A DNA stretch of 64,000 bases. It comes from Pythium myriotylum (taxonomy: Eukaryota > Oomycota > Peronosporomycetes > Pythiales > Pythiaceae). Position 1 is the first letter of the stretch. The number at the start of each line of letters is the position of its first letter. Below the pieces are notes generated by a model. That model was not told the origin of the DNA and made no database searches. It saw only the letters and a program-made list of their open reading frames with translations. The stretch is taken from assembly GCA_023091665.1 (NCBI GenBank), contig JALJCQ010000029.1, positions 558,001 to 622,000 on the forward strand, written 5' to 3'. The position numbers and the translations under genes are program-made. Shown here one piece after another: positions 44,515 to 55,911 of this stretch.

Positions 44515-45486
44515 ATTTGTTGTCGGCGATGACACCAAATTGCGCTTGTGGTAGCTAGCACCGTCCATATGAATGATGCACGGTCCGCTTTTCCTTGACG
44601 GTCGTTTACAGATTCGTGAACGAGCGCTCAAACTGCTCGGCATCGAAATTGCCATGGTAGTTGCCCGCTTTCGATTTTGCCTTCCAATATTGTATGATAC
44701 CCTCGACAAATTTGACCTGTACGACAGCGCCCAACGTACGAACGATGTCTGCGGCCGTCGTACACACTCTTCAAATTTTACAAATTTACAGGTCCAGTCA
44801 CACGTTAGAAAGAAGATTATGAAAGCCCCAATCCAATAGCACAACACGCAGCGTACCTATGAACTTTGCCGCTCCGCACAACGCGGCTGGAGTAGGCTGT
44901 GAGCCACGTTTTGCCCGTCTGTTGGTGCACATTGCAGTAGCTCTCGTCCAAGTACACTTCGCACTTGATCGGTTTGCCGTTTCCGTCGCGGTTGCTGAGC
45001 TTGGCGGTGAGGTACTGGCAGCGGTAGGCTAGGTTTTCGATCCGCTCAGTCACGAAATGCCGCTTCCACCCACGAACATGCCTTAAGCCCATGCCATAAA
45101 GGCTCGGCACATCGACCGCGCGCAATTCGATGCCGGTCTGCTCTTTCACGTGAAGGCATATCAGCGCCGCTGTCACCGGCAGCAATAATTTATTTTGCTC
45201 GATCAGAAACGAATGAACTATTGGGGCGACGGCTTCGAGATCAAACGCGTGTGAGCGACCGCGACCCGAAGGACCCGGCTACGTGCAAAAATCAAAAGCA
45301 GATATAACAAGGACTGCAGCCATTCAGAGTCCCAACCTCGGAATCTGTGAACGGACCCCGAGTTTTCTCGGCGAGCACGCGGCCGACGGAGGCCGGAGCG
45401 ACACCAACGCACTCACCAACAAGCGTTCTCGTATCGCGCCCGTTGTAAGTGCCTACTTTTCTCTCCTTCTTGATAAATGCGTGCGC
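44515..45486 (-). pseudogene. DDE transposase, N-terminal two thirds
   Basis: From the right: a helix-turn-helix-like segment (AFIKKERKVGTYNGRDTRTLV, about 45355-45486). A break or intron follows. A frame then runs from about 45230 with LLPVTAALICLHVKEQTGIEL, CEVYLDESYC (first catalytic Asp) and, after another frame change, IIHMDGASYHKRN (second catalytic Asp) near 44570. It ends at the Crypton edge after SPTTN. The third acid is in the fragment at 26549-26923. Confidence 0.75.
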
Positions 45487-46530
45487 GGAGACGATGGCCA
45501 CTTTTGCCCCGGGCAGAGCTCCGTCCGAGGGCGTGAGCACCGTCGGCTAGAGCTCGACAAGATCTTTCCAACGCTCCTCGATTTAGCTTTCAACTCAAAA
45601 AATAGGCTGCGAGATTGCATTTTCCCCCGCGGTTTAAAAAAATTGTATCATGACTTCTGACCACAATAATAGCTCTGGGCTTTGCTTCTATGACGACCCT
45701 AACCCTCGTCGTCTCGATCCACAAATTGCACTTTTGTGTTTTCCTGAACCTGCCTAATAGGTAGCTTCAGGAAAAATTATGTGCGATCTCGTGATCTCAC
45801 CTGGTTTTACTGACGTGAACGAGAAACCTAAAACTTAGGTTGGATTCAACAGCTTTTCATAATTTCGGAAAGATTTTTGTTTTCGTTTCTAGGTTGCGTC
45901 GATTGATGTTTGCCAAAAGCAGATCACAACAACCAACGTTTTAGCGATATGGGCATGGACATGATCCTTTATAGTATTTTTACACACGTCAGATGATCCC
46001 GGGTCTTTATTTATCGAAGTTCTTGAAGCATAGCCCAGGAGGTCAGAGGCAAAATAGGTAAGGAGAGAAGTGATCAGGTGTCACTGCCAGCAGCCGCAAC
46101 TGGTGTTGGGATGCCGCACAGTGAGTCAGCAAACTCCAAGACACCACTTTTAATTCATCCATTTATGGCAAACACACGTAATTAGAACTACGTGACGTAG
46201 CTGGCAATCTTGAGGTCCTTCATATGCTGAATATGGCGGTGTGTGCACGATTGAGACTCACATCGGAAAACAAAACAAAGCTCAGCACCGTAGTCCATTG
46301 TCACTTCTTTGCCGGCTTGGAAAGGATGAGTTCTAGTCACTGCGACGGTGTGCTCGAGTCCGTTTCCAAGCTCTGTGAATTGGCAAACCGGGGTGCACGA
46401 GTGATTGACGAACCTCGTGAGGCTGCCGAAGACATCGGCATCGATGCAGGCCTTCTATCTGCCGCAGTCCTTCGGGGCCTCGTGCATCACGATTCGATAC
46501 CCATGTAAGGGAGACCAGTCTGTGTTCTGC
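45487..46530. other. Region without supported genes
   Basis: Mixed-composition DNA to the right of the nest. One plus frame (46224-46508, 94 codons) has no recognisable motif. No partner inverted repeat to the far side of the nest was seen. Confidence 0.4.
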
Positions 46531-46531
46531 A

Positions 46532-47162
46532 ATGAGCTTACAAGAACTACAAGAAGTGATTACCGACGAGGCCACGGTACCATCGAAACGCTTTCATCGA
46601 CCGCGCGACGTACGCGAGGACGTCACGGGTTCCAGCCCTGCGGCCAAGCGGGAACGTGTGGTGGTAGACATGACTGTGTTGAGTGTCGAGGAGATTGATC
46701 TGTGTTTGCACGTTTTCATGACTGACAAAGATTCCGAGGACAACTTTGACGAGAGATGCGAGCTTATGGAGAAGGTTGACAACAACTCCAAGCCAAAGGT
46801 CGACTTCTGTCTGACGTTGTGGGGGGCGCGAAAGAAGTCGCGCGAAGACGCGGCAGACAGCAATTTCGTTCCTGGGCACGCTTATGTCGTCTCGAATTGA
46901 GTAGCCTGTGTTGCAGTCGGAAATCACTGACGAGGAATCGCAGTCTGAAGGAACGGACGAGCCTGTCGCGAAGAAGAGCCAAGGGAGATCGCATAACCGC
47001 GATGTGCAAGACTCAAGCAAGACAGAAGACGAGCCTGTGCTGGAAAGGAATCGATCCTCACACAGGAGGATGCCTAAGCACCTGCAATCGAAGCCCAACC
47101 TCCAAGCGAGGGGTACCAGAGCTTGGTTTGCATGTTACGTTTGGATTTGTTTGTTTCACTAA
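46532..47162 (+). other. Two adjacent open segments, possible degenerate gene
   Basis: 46532-46900 (122 codons) and 46908-47162 (84 codons) are both rich in Asp, Glu, Lys and Ser (SSPAAKRERVVVD, DEESQSEGTDEPVAKKS). They could be exons or pieces of one acidic nuclear-type protein. I do not recognise the family. Confidence 0.25.
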
Positions 47163-48728
47163 GGTCCGGCCATATCAATCAGACCGCTTCATCATGTATA
47201 TTTTTAACAACTCCACACCGAACTTGCCTGTTTGATCGAAACAATCAATCTGTGCTGCGTGGATACAATCGCCTTCCCAACTGGACTTGGCATGTAGGTT
47301 GGCTATGTATGGCTGGCCCTGCACTGGCCCAGCGTGAGACCATGTCCGCTCATGCGATATCCCTTTTGCTACCCAAATCCTGTAAAACCAAGCAGGTTGC
47401 TTTGTTTTACAAATGCATGTGGCTGCCTCATACCCTTTTTTTTTACATTCAATCAGAACAAGAGAGGTACGATAGAATGATTTGCATGATAACCACAACG
47501 AACTGTGGTTTCAATATGTTGTACCACACAAGAGAGGTCCATTTACCATGTTAAAACTACGGATATGTTAAAAGCACAGCTCTCTGTTGTGGTAATTTTT
47601 GAGGCATGTATCCTAAATAAGTAGATCCGACACTGGGTGGAAATTAAACTTTCGAAGTTCCCGCCGATGGTCAACAGGAGCCACAAATTCGTAATGGCGC
47701 CACCCTGGCGCACGAGTATCAATGCCAAGCAGCTGGATGCCCTGACGGCACACGGTGAGATCTTCCGCCGAGCCCTTAGGGAGAGCGTGGACATTGTGAA
47801 AAGAGCGGAGGCGCTTGGATCCGACGATGTATCAGAGGAAAAAGAAACCAGAATGTCAGTTTGTTTTCAAGTGATCGCCAACAAATTGCATCTCTTACTT
47901 TTGATGACGTGAGGAATTAACGCGCCCGATGTGGGAATCCAATCCACGACAACCCTGCTCTCCGAAGAGTCCTCGATAGACCCAGCAGCATCGTCAGCAC
48001 AAAATTTTTAAGACGCTACAGAAAACGATTTGTTATTCCCACAGTCCACTGTTAAGGTTTTATTGAGACAAAAGCAGTAATTATAACATGACCAATACGG
48101 TGCGGTCATAGGCCATCTTTACCATCTATCAAAACGTTTATACTGAGACAGATCAGATTCATTCTGAGCTATTTGGAGTGGTTACGACTCCGGAGCCAGG
48201 TTAACCCTTTTGGACGAGTCGTTTAACTGTCTCAGAAATAGTTACTCTGCGATAAATTGCTTTATCGACTATAAATCGATTTACTCTGGCGCCGTGTTCG
48301 AATGCATGAATCGTTTTGTTTGCCTGATAATTTGATTTATGTCGGGTTTGAACACAGCCTTGGTTTTACAACAACCCGAGTCATATCATTAGGAATTTCT
48401 TAAATTAGGAAATAGCTCGGCAGCGAAAAGGGTTAAGTGGTTCCTCTTTGTAGAGCATATTTTTGGTCATTTACGTGACGTTCACAACCTCTGATAATAA
48501 ATGTTATGATGGTGAAATGTTGTATGTGTATTCGGTGTGGTTATTGGCCAGTAAGTGAACGTTTGGAAATCGTGTAAGATTAAGCAGGGTGCTTGGGAGA
48601 TCGAACCTCGATACGAATCCTTTTTCTTCATCGATAAAACCTAGCAGAGAGCTTTCTCATAGGTTTCTAAATCGGAATACATTTGGAATTGCTTAGATTA
48701 GGAATGTATCAGGTCACAAAATGTTATT
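47163..48728. other. AT-rich gene-poor region
   Basis: No supported gene. A 91-codon plus frame at 47637-47912 contains nothing recognisable. 47950-48720 is AT-rich with many stops in all frames. Confidence 0.5.
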
Positions 48729-49290
48729 TACCCCTTTTCAAGTGATCGATGGTATAGCGGTACTCGGTGAGGCGCACTGCCCACCGCAGCAGCTTCCCAC
48801 AAATACTATTATTTGTCTCCGCAGCAGGTGCGAAAATTTTGGGTTACGATGGTCTGAGTAGATTCGAAATCCTCGAGAGCGTAACAACAGATAATGGAGC
48901 TGGTCAGGACCTTCTATTTTCCATCACCCTCTAGTTTGTGGTGGTTTGCCGTGTGTGGCACCTCGAACGACTCCCCTGCATATGAAGAGTGTACGTTGTT
49001 GTTCCTGATTTGGCGTGTCAGAGTCCCAGTCTTTGACCTGCTTGACAACCACCAATCAGCCAGTGTCAGATGTGTCTGCGAACGGATACAGCGTGGCTGC
49101 ATCGTCGGTGCGGCCGACCTCGGCGCTGTTGCAAAGCGCCAGCTTGGGAGCATAGTAGCCTTCACGCTCTTGATCAGACAGCTGAATCTGTATACCGACT
49201 ACGACTCGTGGCTCACATCTGCTGCGCCCTGCTTGGGGATGAACGAGAGTTTCTCGATCTGGTCAGGGTCACGCTTGACTTTGGACATAA
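48729..49290 (-). pseudogene. Decayed Ty3/gypsy RT-RNase H region
   Basis: In shifting frames the minus strand carries the order expected of the gypsy RNase H. It reads YPFADTSDTGW-type start near 49080, FRIYSDHRNP near 48850 (normally TDHRNL), and GKLLRWAVRLTEYRYTIDH near 48730-48790. Several stops and frame changes interrupt it. No LTR was found nearby. Confidence 0.65.
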
Positions 49291-49599
49291 TTATGAGTTA
49301 TTTCGGGGGTCGCTCTGTGGGTCCAGGTCCTGGACCTCAGGACGGGACTGTAGGTTAGGACCCAAGATTCAATAACCTGTTTCGGGACAGAGACTGGTTG
49401 AAATTTGAACCGATTCTGATTGGATGAAAGGGAATTACGTACGCATGTGGAAAAAGTGCGCGCAAACAAGGAGAGGGAAGCAGAGTGCCAAGATGTCAAC
49501 GTGAGTGAGACTGATGCGTGTTGTATTATCACAACTCGATGCCGAAATCCAAAGACATTGTATGCTTCTGCATGTGTTGTCGTAGGGAGCTCTTCGAAG

Positions 49600-50225
49600 A
49601 GTACACTTTTGCACCACCCACGGTGTTTCCGTAGAGCCTGTTTTGTTGAAAACGCTGATCCACATTTGCAGTCATGCGATTTGATCACCACGGGATGGGT
49701 TACGTTGGCTAGAGCGCCAGAGCGTTCGATGCCAATTGCAAGATGGAGTCGAATGTTGTACTCACTGTATTTCAGACCACAAATACCAAGCACTCGCGCA
49801 CGAAGACGGGCACGTCTTTTGCTCGGCCCATTTCGACTTCAACAGTATCGCCAAAACAACCGTTGAACACTCTTAGCTTTGTGTTGGGCATCAATGCCAC
49901 AAAAATACCCAGTGAAGGAACGCCTTTGCTTTTGACGTCGGATTCCACAGAAAAGATCTATGTACAGCCTGGATGACTCCGCCTGTTAGACTTTTTAGTG
50001 CAACTGCTTCTCGAATTTCGTACCCCGAGTCCGCCTGGTTCACGACAAACTCGACGGCAAGGAACTGGGGCTCCGTAGCTGGGCATCTGTCGAGTCGAGC
50101 TAGAAATCGATCAGGATCTTGCGCGCCACCTACTTCCTTGAATACTGTTTCATATGAGAGCTTAGTGCAATGGGCAAATGCTGCACCTTTCTCCTCGTCT
50201 GTGACGTCGATGGATGCCTTGTAGT
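49600..50225 (-). pseudogene. 2OG-Fe(II)-oxygenase-like beta-helix protein with C-terminal zinc finger, broken
   Basis: From 50225: TKLSYETVFKEVGG, REAVALKSLTGGVIQAVHR, then in another frame SLGIFVALMPNTKLRVFNGCF, and finally EYNIRLHLAIGIE followed by CKCGSAFSTKQALRKHRGWC. The order resembles oomycete double-stranded beta-helix proteins that end in a C2HC-type finger. At least two frame changes and two stops break it. The family call is by recalled pattern only. Confidence 0.4.
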
Positions 50226-50233
50226 AGCCAGCG

Positions 50234-50283
50234 TTTCTGAACGAAGCCTTCTGATTCAGAAGTCAGAAGACTTCGTTCAGAAA
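50234..50283. repeat. 21-bp imperfect inverted repeat
   Basis: Arms 50234-50254 and 50263-50283 (tttctgaacgaag ... cttcgttcagaaa) pair with one mismatch around an 8-nt loop. It sits just left of the 12-bp minisatellite and may be the relic of a transposon end. Confidence 0.75.
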
Positions 50284-50303
50284 ACCCGAACACAACACTA
50301 CAT

Positions 50304-50399
50304 TTAGACTCGAACCTAAACTCGAACTTCGACTCGAACCTAAAATCGAACTTAGATTCGAATCAAGACTCGAACTTAGACTCGAATCAAGACTCGAAC
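50304..50399. repeat. 12-bp minisatellite, eight units
   Basis: Eight exact-length units of the type tagactcgaacc / aagactcgaact, with substitutions but no length change. It lies directly upstream of the truncated 5' end of a piggyBac transposase gene. Confidence 0.9.
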
Positions 50400-50529
50400 T
50401 GAGACTAGGGACCACTCTACCTCCGCAGCACACTACATCACTTGTGCATTTTTGGAGAGCCAGTCGTCGACTTCTTCTGCTCGAAGAGTATGGAATCGAA
50501 GTACGCCACAGCTTCATCTAAGGCAGCCC

Positions 50530-52378
50530 CGCCGAGAGCAACCGGTACGAGCGGCAAACACGCGGGACCAGGGTCACGCAGTTGGTGGCAGCGCAGCGTC
50601 GTCTGCAAGCGAAGGATGCATCGGTCGTCGTCGAAGATCCCGCTGTCATCCGCCAGCGGATGCGCCTGGTGACGCCAATCGAGTCGCACGAGATCGTCAG
50701 AGTGATTGGGCTGCTGGTCGGGAACGTCTTGTGCACCCACCACACTGTGATCTACCAGCATTGGGCGACGAACGGTCGTGGAGCGGTGTCAAGCGGGGAC
50801 TTCGGACTCACGTTGTCCCGCAATCGCTTCATGCACATCCTTCGGCATCTTCACTTCACCGACAACAATCAGCGAGGGCAGCTCATCGACAAGGCTAGGA
50901 AGATTCGACCCGTCGTCAGCGTTCTCCAGGAGCGCTTCCGTGCGATGTGGGAGTTGACGCCATCGCTGTTGTTTGACGAAGGCGTCCTGCCGGCGACCTC
51001 GCGGATGAACACGACCCACATGTACATGCCGGACAAGCCTCACAAGTTCGGCACCAAAATGTTTATGACGTGCGACGCGGCCACAAGTTACTGCTTCAGG
51101 TGCGTCTATTTTGCACACTGGGCAAGTTGTGTCATACAACATGTGGCTTTGCCTTCTTGCGGTATGCTGTTTGCCTGCGGCATGACTGACGCCAGTTTGA
51201 ATACATGTTGTATGCTGCAGATTCGAGATTTACCTCGGGAAGAAGCAGCACGATCTGGACAGACCCTCACGCAACAATCCGACCGGTCCGGCAGCGGTGA
51301 TTCGAAACTTGTCCAAGGTGCTGACCGACACCGACAACGCCAATGGGTATCGCATCGTGACCATCGATCGGTACTACACCGGCGTGCCGCTGCTCCTCCA
51401 GTTGCTGTCGATGAAGGTCTATGCGGTCGGGACGATCATGACCAACCGATTGGGGTACTGCAAGGAGGTGATCCGCAGTACGAAGAAGCACGATACGAAG
51501 AATGAAGTGCGTGGCGCGTTCAAGATGTCGCGGTCGCTCGACGTCCCCTCCATGGCCGCGCTGATGTGGCTTGACAACAACGCTGTCCACTTCCTGAGCA
51601 CCGGTGCGGTTGCCACCAAGTCTCAAGTCATGCGTCGCCTCGGCCAAGGGCCGAAGGAGCCGGTGTCGTGCCCAAGATTGTGCAAGACTACCATGTCAAC
51701 ATGGGCGGTGTCGATCGCCATGACCAACTACGCTTGCAACGCTACTCGCTGCATACAAGCTTTCGGTGCAAGAAGTACTACAAGTCGTTGTTTTTCGGCC
51801 TGGTCGACCTGGTGATCGTCAACGCGTACGTGACGCATGTCAAGTGCGCCAAGGACCTCGGGAGCAAGCCGACGACTCGCGCATCCTTCATGACTGAGCT
51901 GCACGCGCAGCTCATCAAGCAAAGCGCCAGTGGCTTCCGCACCGAAGACCAACACACGCCGACCGCGACGGGGTCGGCGGTTCGCCACACCATCAAGCAG
52001 AACGACGAGTGGCGCGTCACCGGCAATCAGCGAATGCGCAGACGCAATGCATGCAAGGTGTGCTCGATCAAGTTCCGAAAAATGGGCAGCAAGTCAAACG
52101 AGTCGAGCTGGTACTGTGAACAGTGCTCCGAGGACAACAAGCGCCTCTTCCTGTGCAAGACAATCCGCGCAGACGAAGGCAACACCAAGACGTGCTTCGA
52201 CATCTGGCACCAAGACTGGCGGTGCAAGGTGCCAGCGACATCGAATCCCAGCATCCAGATGCGGCCGACAACCGGCGCCAGGAAGCGCAAGCGCGTGCGT
52301 CGTTCGCTGGTCGAGGTGTCGAAGTTCAACAACACCGACGATAGCGAAGACTATGACGACAACGAGGAGGACGTGTAA
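50530..52378 (+). pseudogene. piggyBac-type transposase, copy 1
   Basis: Exon 1 runs to 51099. A 121-nt GT..AG intron (51100-51220) is followed by exon 2 to TAA at 52376. The catalytic Asp motifs are present: LFDEGVLPAT (near 50975), TIDRYYTGV (near 51360) and GGVDRHDQL (near 51705). The C-terminus has a Cys-rich finger (CKVCSIKF..WYCEQCSEDNKRLFLC) and a basic RKRKRVRRS patch. A 1-nt deletion near 51672 breaks exon 2. The acidic N-terminus seen in copy 2 is missing, and the remaining 5' part changes frame. Terminal repeats were not found. Confidence 0.85.
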
Positions 52379-52559
52379 GTTGAATACATGGTATTCGTCT
52401 TGGCAATAGCTTCTTGTTCGTGCGGTGCAGCCAAGTTGGACGTCGCACAGCATCCGCACCAGTCCAACGAAAACAGAGTGTGAGGGCCATCACAGCGAGC
52501 TGGCCCACAGCCCACGATCACGAGGGCAGAGTGCGCCATCACGGCGCCATGGAAAAAGC

Positions 52560-52764
52560 AGCCGCGTTTGGCGGCTTTTGCCCCATTCTTCAAGGTGACA
52601 AGAAGGGGGCACCAAGCCGCCAAACGCTTCGTTTGCGCGCGAACTTTTCCCACCGACTTGCCGCGTTTGGCGGCTTTCGCCCCATTCTTCAAGAAGGTGA
52701 GAAGAAGGGGGCACCAAACCGCCAAACGCGGCAAGTCGGTGGGAAAAGTTCGCGCGCAAACGAA
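52560..52764. repeat. Large hairpin plus a directly repeated half-copy
   Basis: Arms 52628-52673 and 52719-52764 are perfect 46-bp reverse complements. The 45-nt loop itself contains cccc.ttcttc / gaagaaggggg pairing. A 65-70 bp direct repeat of the inner part lies just upstream (about 52560-52626) and forms its own smaller hairpin with ccgcgtttggcgg / ccgccaaacgc arms. No coding sense is apparent. Confidence 0.85.
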
Positions 52765-53819
52765 CGGCCAACGTCGCTCGTGCCCGACGAAAATCGGCCA
52801 AAGTCCGTCGCGTTGTGGCATGCAACATGCCACATCATGGCGGCCAGCCTCGCTGTTTCTCGCGCTGTTGCTGTTTGAGTGCAGCTCTGATTGCTGGTAA
52901 AAAATATCACGCTGCGAATGATGACGGATGGACAAAGACTCGTGATGCCCACCACAACTCACCATATGGAGACACAGCAGGTGCGTAATACAACATGGTT
53001 GGACGCGGCTTCTGCGCATGATGTATGAGAGGCGCATGTGACCAGTTGCGTCATCAGAGTGAAGAACGGACACTGACAGAAACTGTACCGCAATGACCAG
53101 GTGGCGTGTCACAACCGGGACGCAGCGGCTGTTAGCTACAACATGCGGACCCAATGTGCCGGATGCGCTGTTTGCGATGCAACATGAAAACCCCTTACTT
53201 CGGGTTCAAGTTGTTGATAACATCGAGTCTTTCTATTTCACACATACAAAAAAATATATGTGTAGCATGTTGTATTATGCAACATGTGAAGTTTAGCCTA
53301 ATCGGAAAGTGCCGGTATTGGAGCTGTTAGAAAATTAACGTGTCGTGTTTTGGGACCACGATTACGTCCCCCCCCCCCCCCCCCCCCGTTCTTGCGCTTG
53401 TCGAGCGCTTTGGATGGCTTGACGCCATTTCTAGAATGAACTCTCGCGCCCCCAGTCGGTACGTGTAAATTTTACACGGTTGATTGCGAAAGGGTTAAAC
53501 GATATAAAAAACCACAAAAGTAGCCCTCTCTGAACAGAGGAAGTATTTTCCGGATAACAGCATTTTTTACCAATCAAACTGATAAATACTCGGAACAAAA
53601 AATTGTGGAGGCAGATGTGGTGGACGATTTGGGGAAGTTGGGATGGGACGTGTAAAATTTATACGATCTGAAAATTGTGACTTCAATAAATTTCCTATTG
53701 GCAAAAGTGTGATCGCAGAAGGGTTGAGGTGACGTTGTAGTTGAATCGCAAAATGCAAAGTGAGTCTGCTACTAATTATAGATCGTATTGGCGTTCTCCA
53801 ATTTGCGAAGGGGGTGGAT
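52765..53819. other. Non-coding region with short motif cluster
   Basis: No supported gene. RCAACATG in either orientation recurs (52816, 52990, 53139, 53181, 53265, 53277). A poly-C tract lies at 53368-53387. Confidence 0.45.
53368..53387. repeat. Poly-C tract, 20 nt
   Basis: Uninterrupted C run after gattacgt. One of six long G/C tracts in the right third. Confidence 0.95.
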
Positions 53820-53935
53820 GTTATGAAAACCTTCGATCTATTGATCGAGTGGGACGGCTTGGAAACAATTGAAAATGCCTGGGAAACGTTCTTGGATACC
53901 GCTCGTGATGTCCGCTCCCTGACAGCTGAGTAGAT
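53820..53935 (+). pseudogene. Chromodomain fragment of a gypsy integrase
   Basis: Frame FDLLIEWDGLETIENAWETF..DVRSLTAE, ending in TAG at 53933, has the chromodomain core (LIxWxGL..xxxWE). Sequence upstream is too degenerate to join to an integrase. Confidence 0.5.
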
Positions 53936-54057
53936 CACCGTCAGCACAGACAGTAGACTGCGACAGGGTTTTGCAGTTTCAGAATCATAAGATGTCTCCT
54001 CACGCCAGCTTTTGCCTAAACACGGTAGCAAACTTTGACGTCGCTTGGGTGGGGAGT

Positions 54058-54074
54058 GGGGGGGGGGGGGGGGG
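54058..54074. repeat. Poly-G tract, 17 nt
   Basis: Uninterrupted G run between the chromodomain fragment and the gag fragment. Confidence 0.95.
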
Positions 54075-54189
54075 CTTACGATACTATTCCTATTGCAAAA
54101 ATTATGAGCACGAAAGGGTTAGTGTGTAATCGGTATCAGATAGATAGAATCGGGCAGTGAGTTCAGCAGCGATAGTGGGTGGTAGAGCC

Positions 54190-54669
54190 AGCGAGAAGCA
54201 GGTCTAAATCCGCTGAAAATAGAAGCGGAGAACAAGGGGGTTGATGGGTACTTTGCACTGCACGAGGATATTGATGAACTCGGAGACGTAGACGTGCAGT
54301 GAGCCCAGATGCGTAAGCTTGCAGAGGCACGCAGCGTGAATTCAAAATCCGGCGGCTTAAATCGCGTGCGAAGAACGTCCTTGAGGCCTGACCATGTCAC
54401 CGTGGTACCTTTTCTCTCGCACTCAAGAACGTACTGTCGATAGACGTTCATAGGGGTAGGGTGGAAGAATGTCGCCACTGACGAGACGAATAGGGTGAGA
54501 CGTCGCGAAGGGAGGGGTCAAAGTCAGCGTAGTACTGCTCCACTTGGAAGAAGAAAAGCTCAAGATCCTCGTTGAGCGAGCCAGCATACTTCTGCGGCTC
54601 GATGCGGCGCGGCTTGGTGGTGACCATGGTCTTCCACTGGCTCACAAAGGCGTCCTGCTCAGCCTCCAA
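54190..54669 (-). pseudogene. Retrotransposon gag fragment
   Basis: Starts MEAEQDAFVSQWKTM at 54669, then LNEDLELFFFQVEQYYADF. After a frame change near 54480 it continues with ATFFHPTPMNVYRQYV and WSGLKDVLRTRFKPPDFEF. After another frame change it ends with VSEFINILVQCKVPINPL-type sequence. This is a typical gypsy capsid domain. No zinc knuckle remains. Confidence 0.75.
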
Positions 54670-55152
54670 TTGTTAATTGCTGCTGGGTCGCGGCTTGGTT
54701 TCTTATAAGAAAAATTCCAGCACCTAACTAACCGTCTGGGGTGCTGAATCGTTCATTGGGCTCGATGGCGGACGTCCGTGCTCGACAGCAGCGGTAAGGT
54801 CTTGCTCGGTGGCGGTTGACGGCGCTCGATGGCTCCGTCGGTGAAACTGGATTCGTTGGTATGATGACTTGCAGCAAGTGCTACTATGTGACGCAGTGGT
54901 GCACACGCGGTGGGGAATTCCAGAATGCTGTATTTGTTTGACGTTTCCTAGAATGCTGTCCAGCACTCATGGAGGCGCCGTGACCGGCCCCATGGTTATG
55001 CTATCTCTGATCGTCGAAAACGCTGTTACTTTCACCATTCTGGTTGGTCAGAACTTGACTAATCGGAATTCAGAAATTTCACGAATCGTGGTTTGGGAAA
55101 CATGATTACGTGACACTCGCACGTTGTGATCGTGCGTCAGATAGTTAATGTA

Positions 55153-55161
55153 TGTGTGTGT

Positions 55162-55192
<31 letters not shown>

Positions 55193-55196
55193 GGGG
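55153..55196. repeat. (GT)n followed by 21-nt poly-G
   Basis: About eleven GT units run directly into an uninterrupted G tract (55176-55196). The same compound structure recurs at 60741-60779. Confidence 0.95.
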
Positions 55197-55404
55197 CGAT
55201 GGGGGGCGCCACTCCGATTGTTCGGAAGCGTGTCGAGCTTTATCTACAGTTCAAGCTCGACCGCACACTCCTTTCGAAGCTCGTCAGGGGTGCGAGGGAG
55301 GCAGTCGCTGAACTTGGACATTGGGTTCACAGCGTCTCCAGAACTAACTGACGATGTGGCGTGTGAAGCGCGTCACAAACGGTAAGCTGGCAATTTTGGC
55401 GCCT

Positions 55405-55640
55405 GCCTAAAAAAATTCACCCATGATGGGGTACTTCACAAGGGAGGCATCAAAGAGTGCCCTCACCTCAGCGAGCATTCGACGACGGCACTGTATCTTC
55501 GCGGTCACACTGTCGAATTGGACCAGCTTGTCCAGGAGGGTCGTGATGCGGCGGTGGACCGGGTCCCCTGGCACAATCTCCTCCACGTCGGTAACATGGG
55601 CAATCGCATCGCAGGTCTGAATTTTCCGCTTGTCAATGTC
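55405..55640 (-). pseudogene. hAT transposase fragment
   Basis: Frame DAIAHVTDVEEIVPGDP, then RRITTLLDKLVQFDSVT and MLAEVRALFDASLVKYP matches in layout the segment before the dimerisation domain of the hAT element at 22.9-23.6 kb (VRKLFDGAVKHHP). It is truncated on both sides. Confidence 0.5.
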
Positions 55641-55911
55641 CTGGACAAATGACTAACGCGTCAGATTGCACCGAACTGGGTGAAGATTGGTGTGACAAAG
55701 CCGTTGAGCTGCATTGCTCGGACATCTTAGATGCATCTTCAGATCCCCTGTATCGGCGGGGTACGTGGTGCACTCAAGACGTCTGCGAAGGCTAATGTGT
55801 AGTAATTAGGCTTAGGGCTTAGGGTAGTGCGCTGAGACAAACGCAGTAAACGTAAAATTCAAAGCCGTGACCATGGCCGAGCATCCGGCTTGAGGGCCAT
55901 GGCGTGCTTAA

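Larger units (their letters stand above)
26549..45486 (-). mobile_element. IS630/Tc1-like DDE transposon split by a Crypton
   Basis: Outermost layer of a three-level nest. The 5' two thirds of the transposase gene lie at 44515-45486 and the 3' third at 26549-26923, both on the minus strand. Removing 26924-44514 plus one copy of the ATT repeat rejoins the frame at ..SPTTN / PPTSKWK... Terminal inverted repeats were not found, so the outer limits given are those of coding similarity only. Confidence 0.75.

Noticed and set aside
50304..50399. CRISPR-like array
   Set aside because: Units are 12 bp with no spacers, and the window is eukaryotic.
55780..55835. Telomere-like ttaggg repeats
   Set aside because: Only two or three imperfect copies (gcttagggcttaggg); too few to call a telomeric tract.
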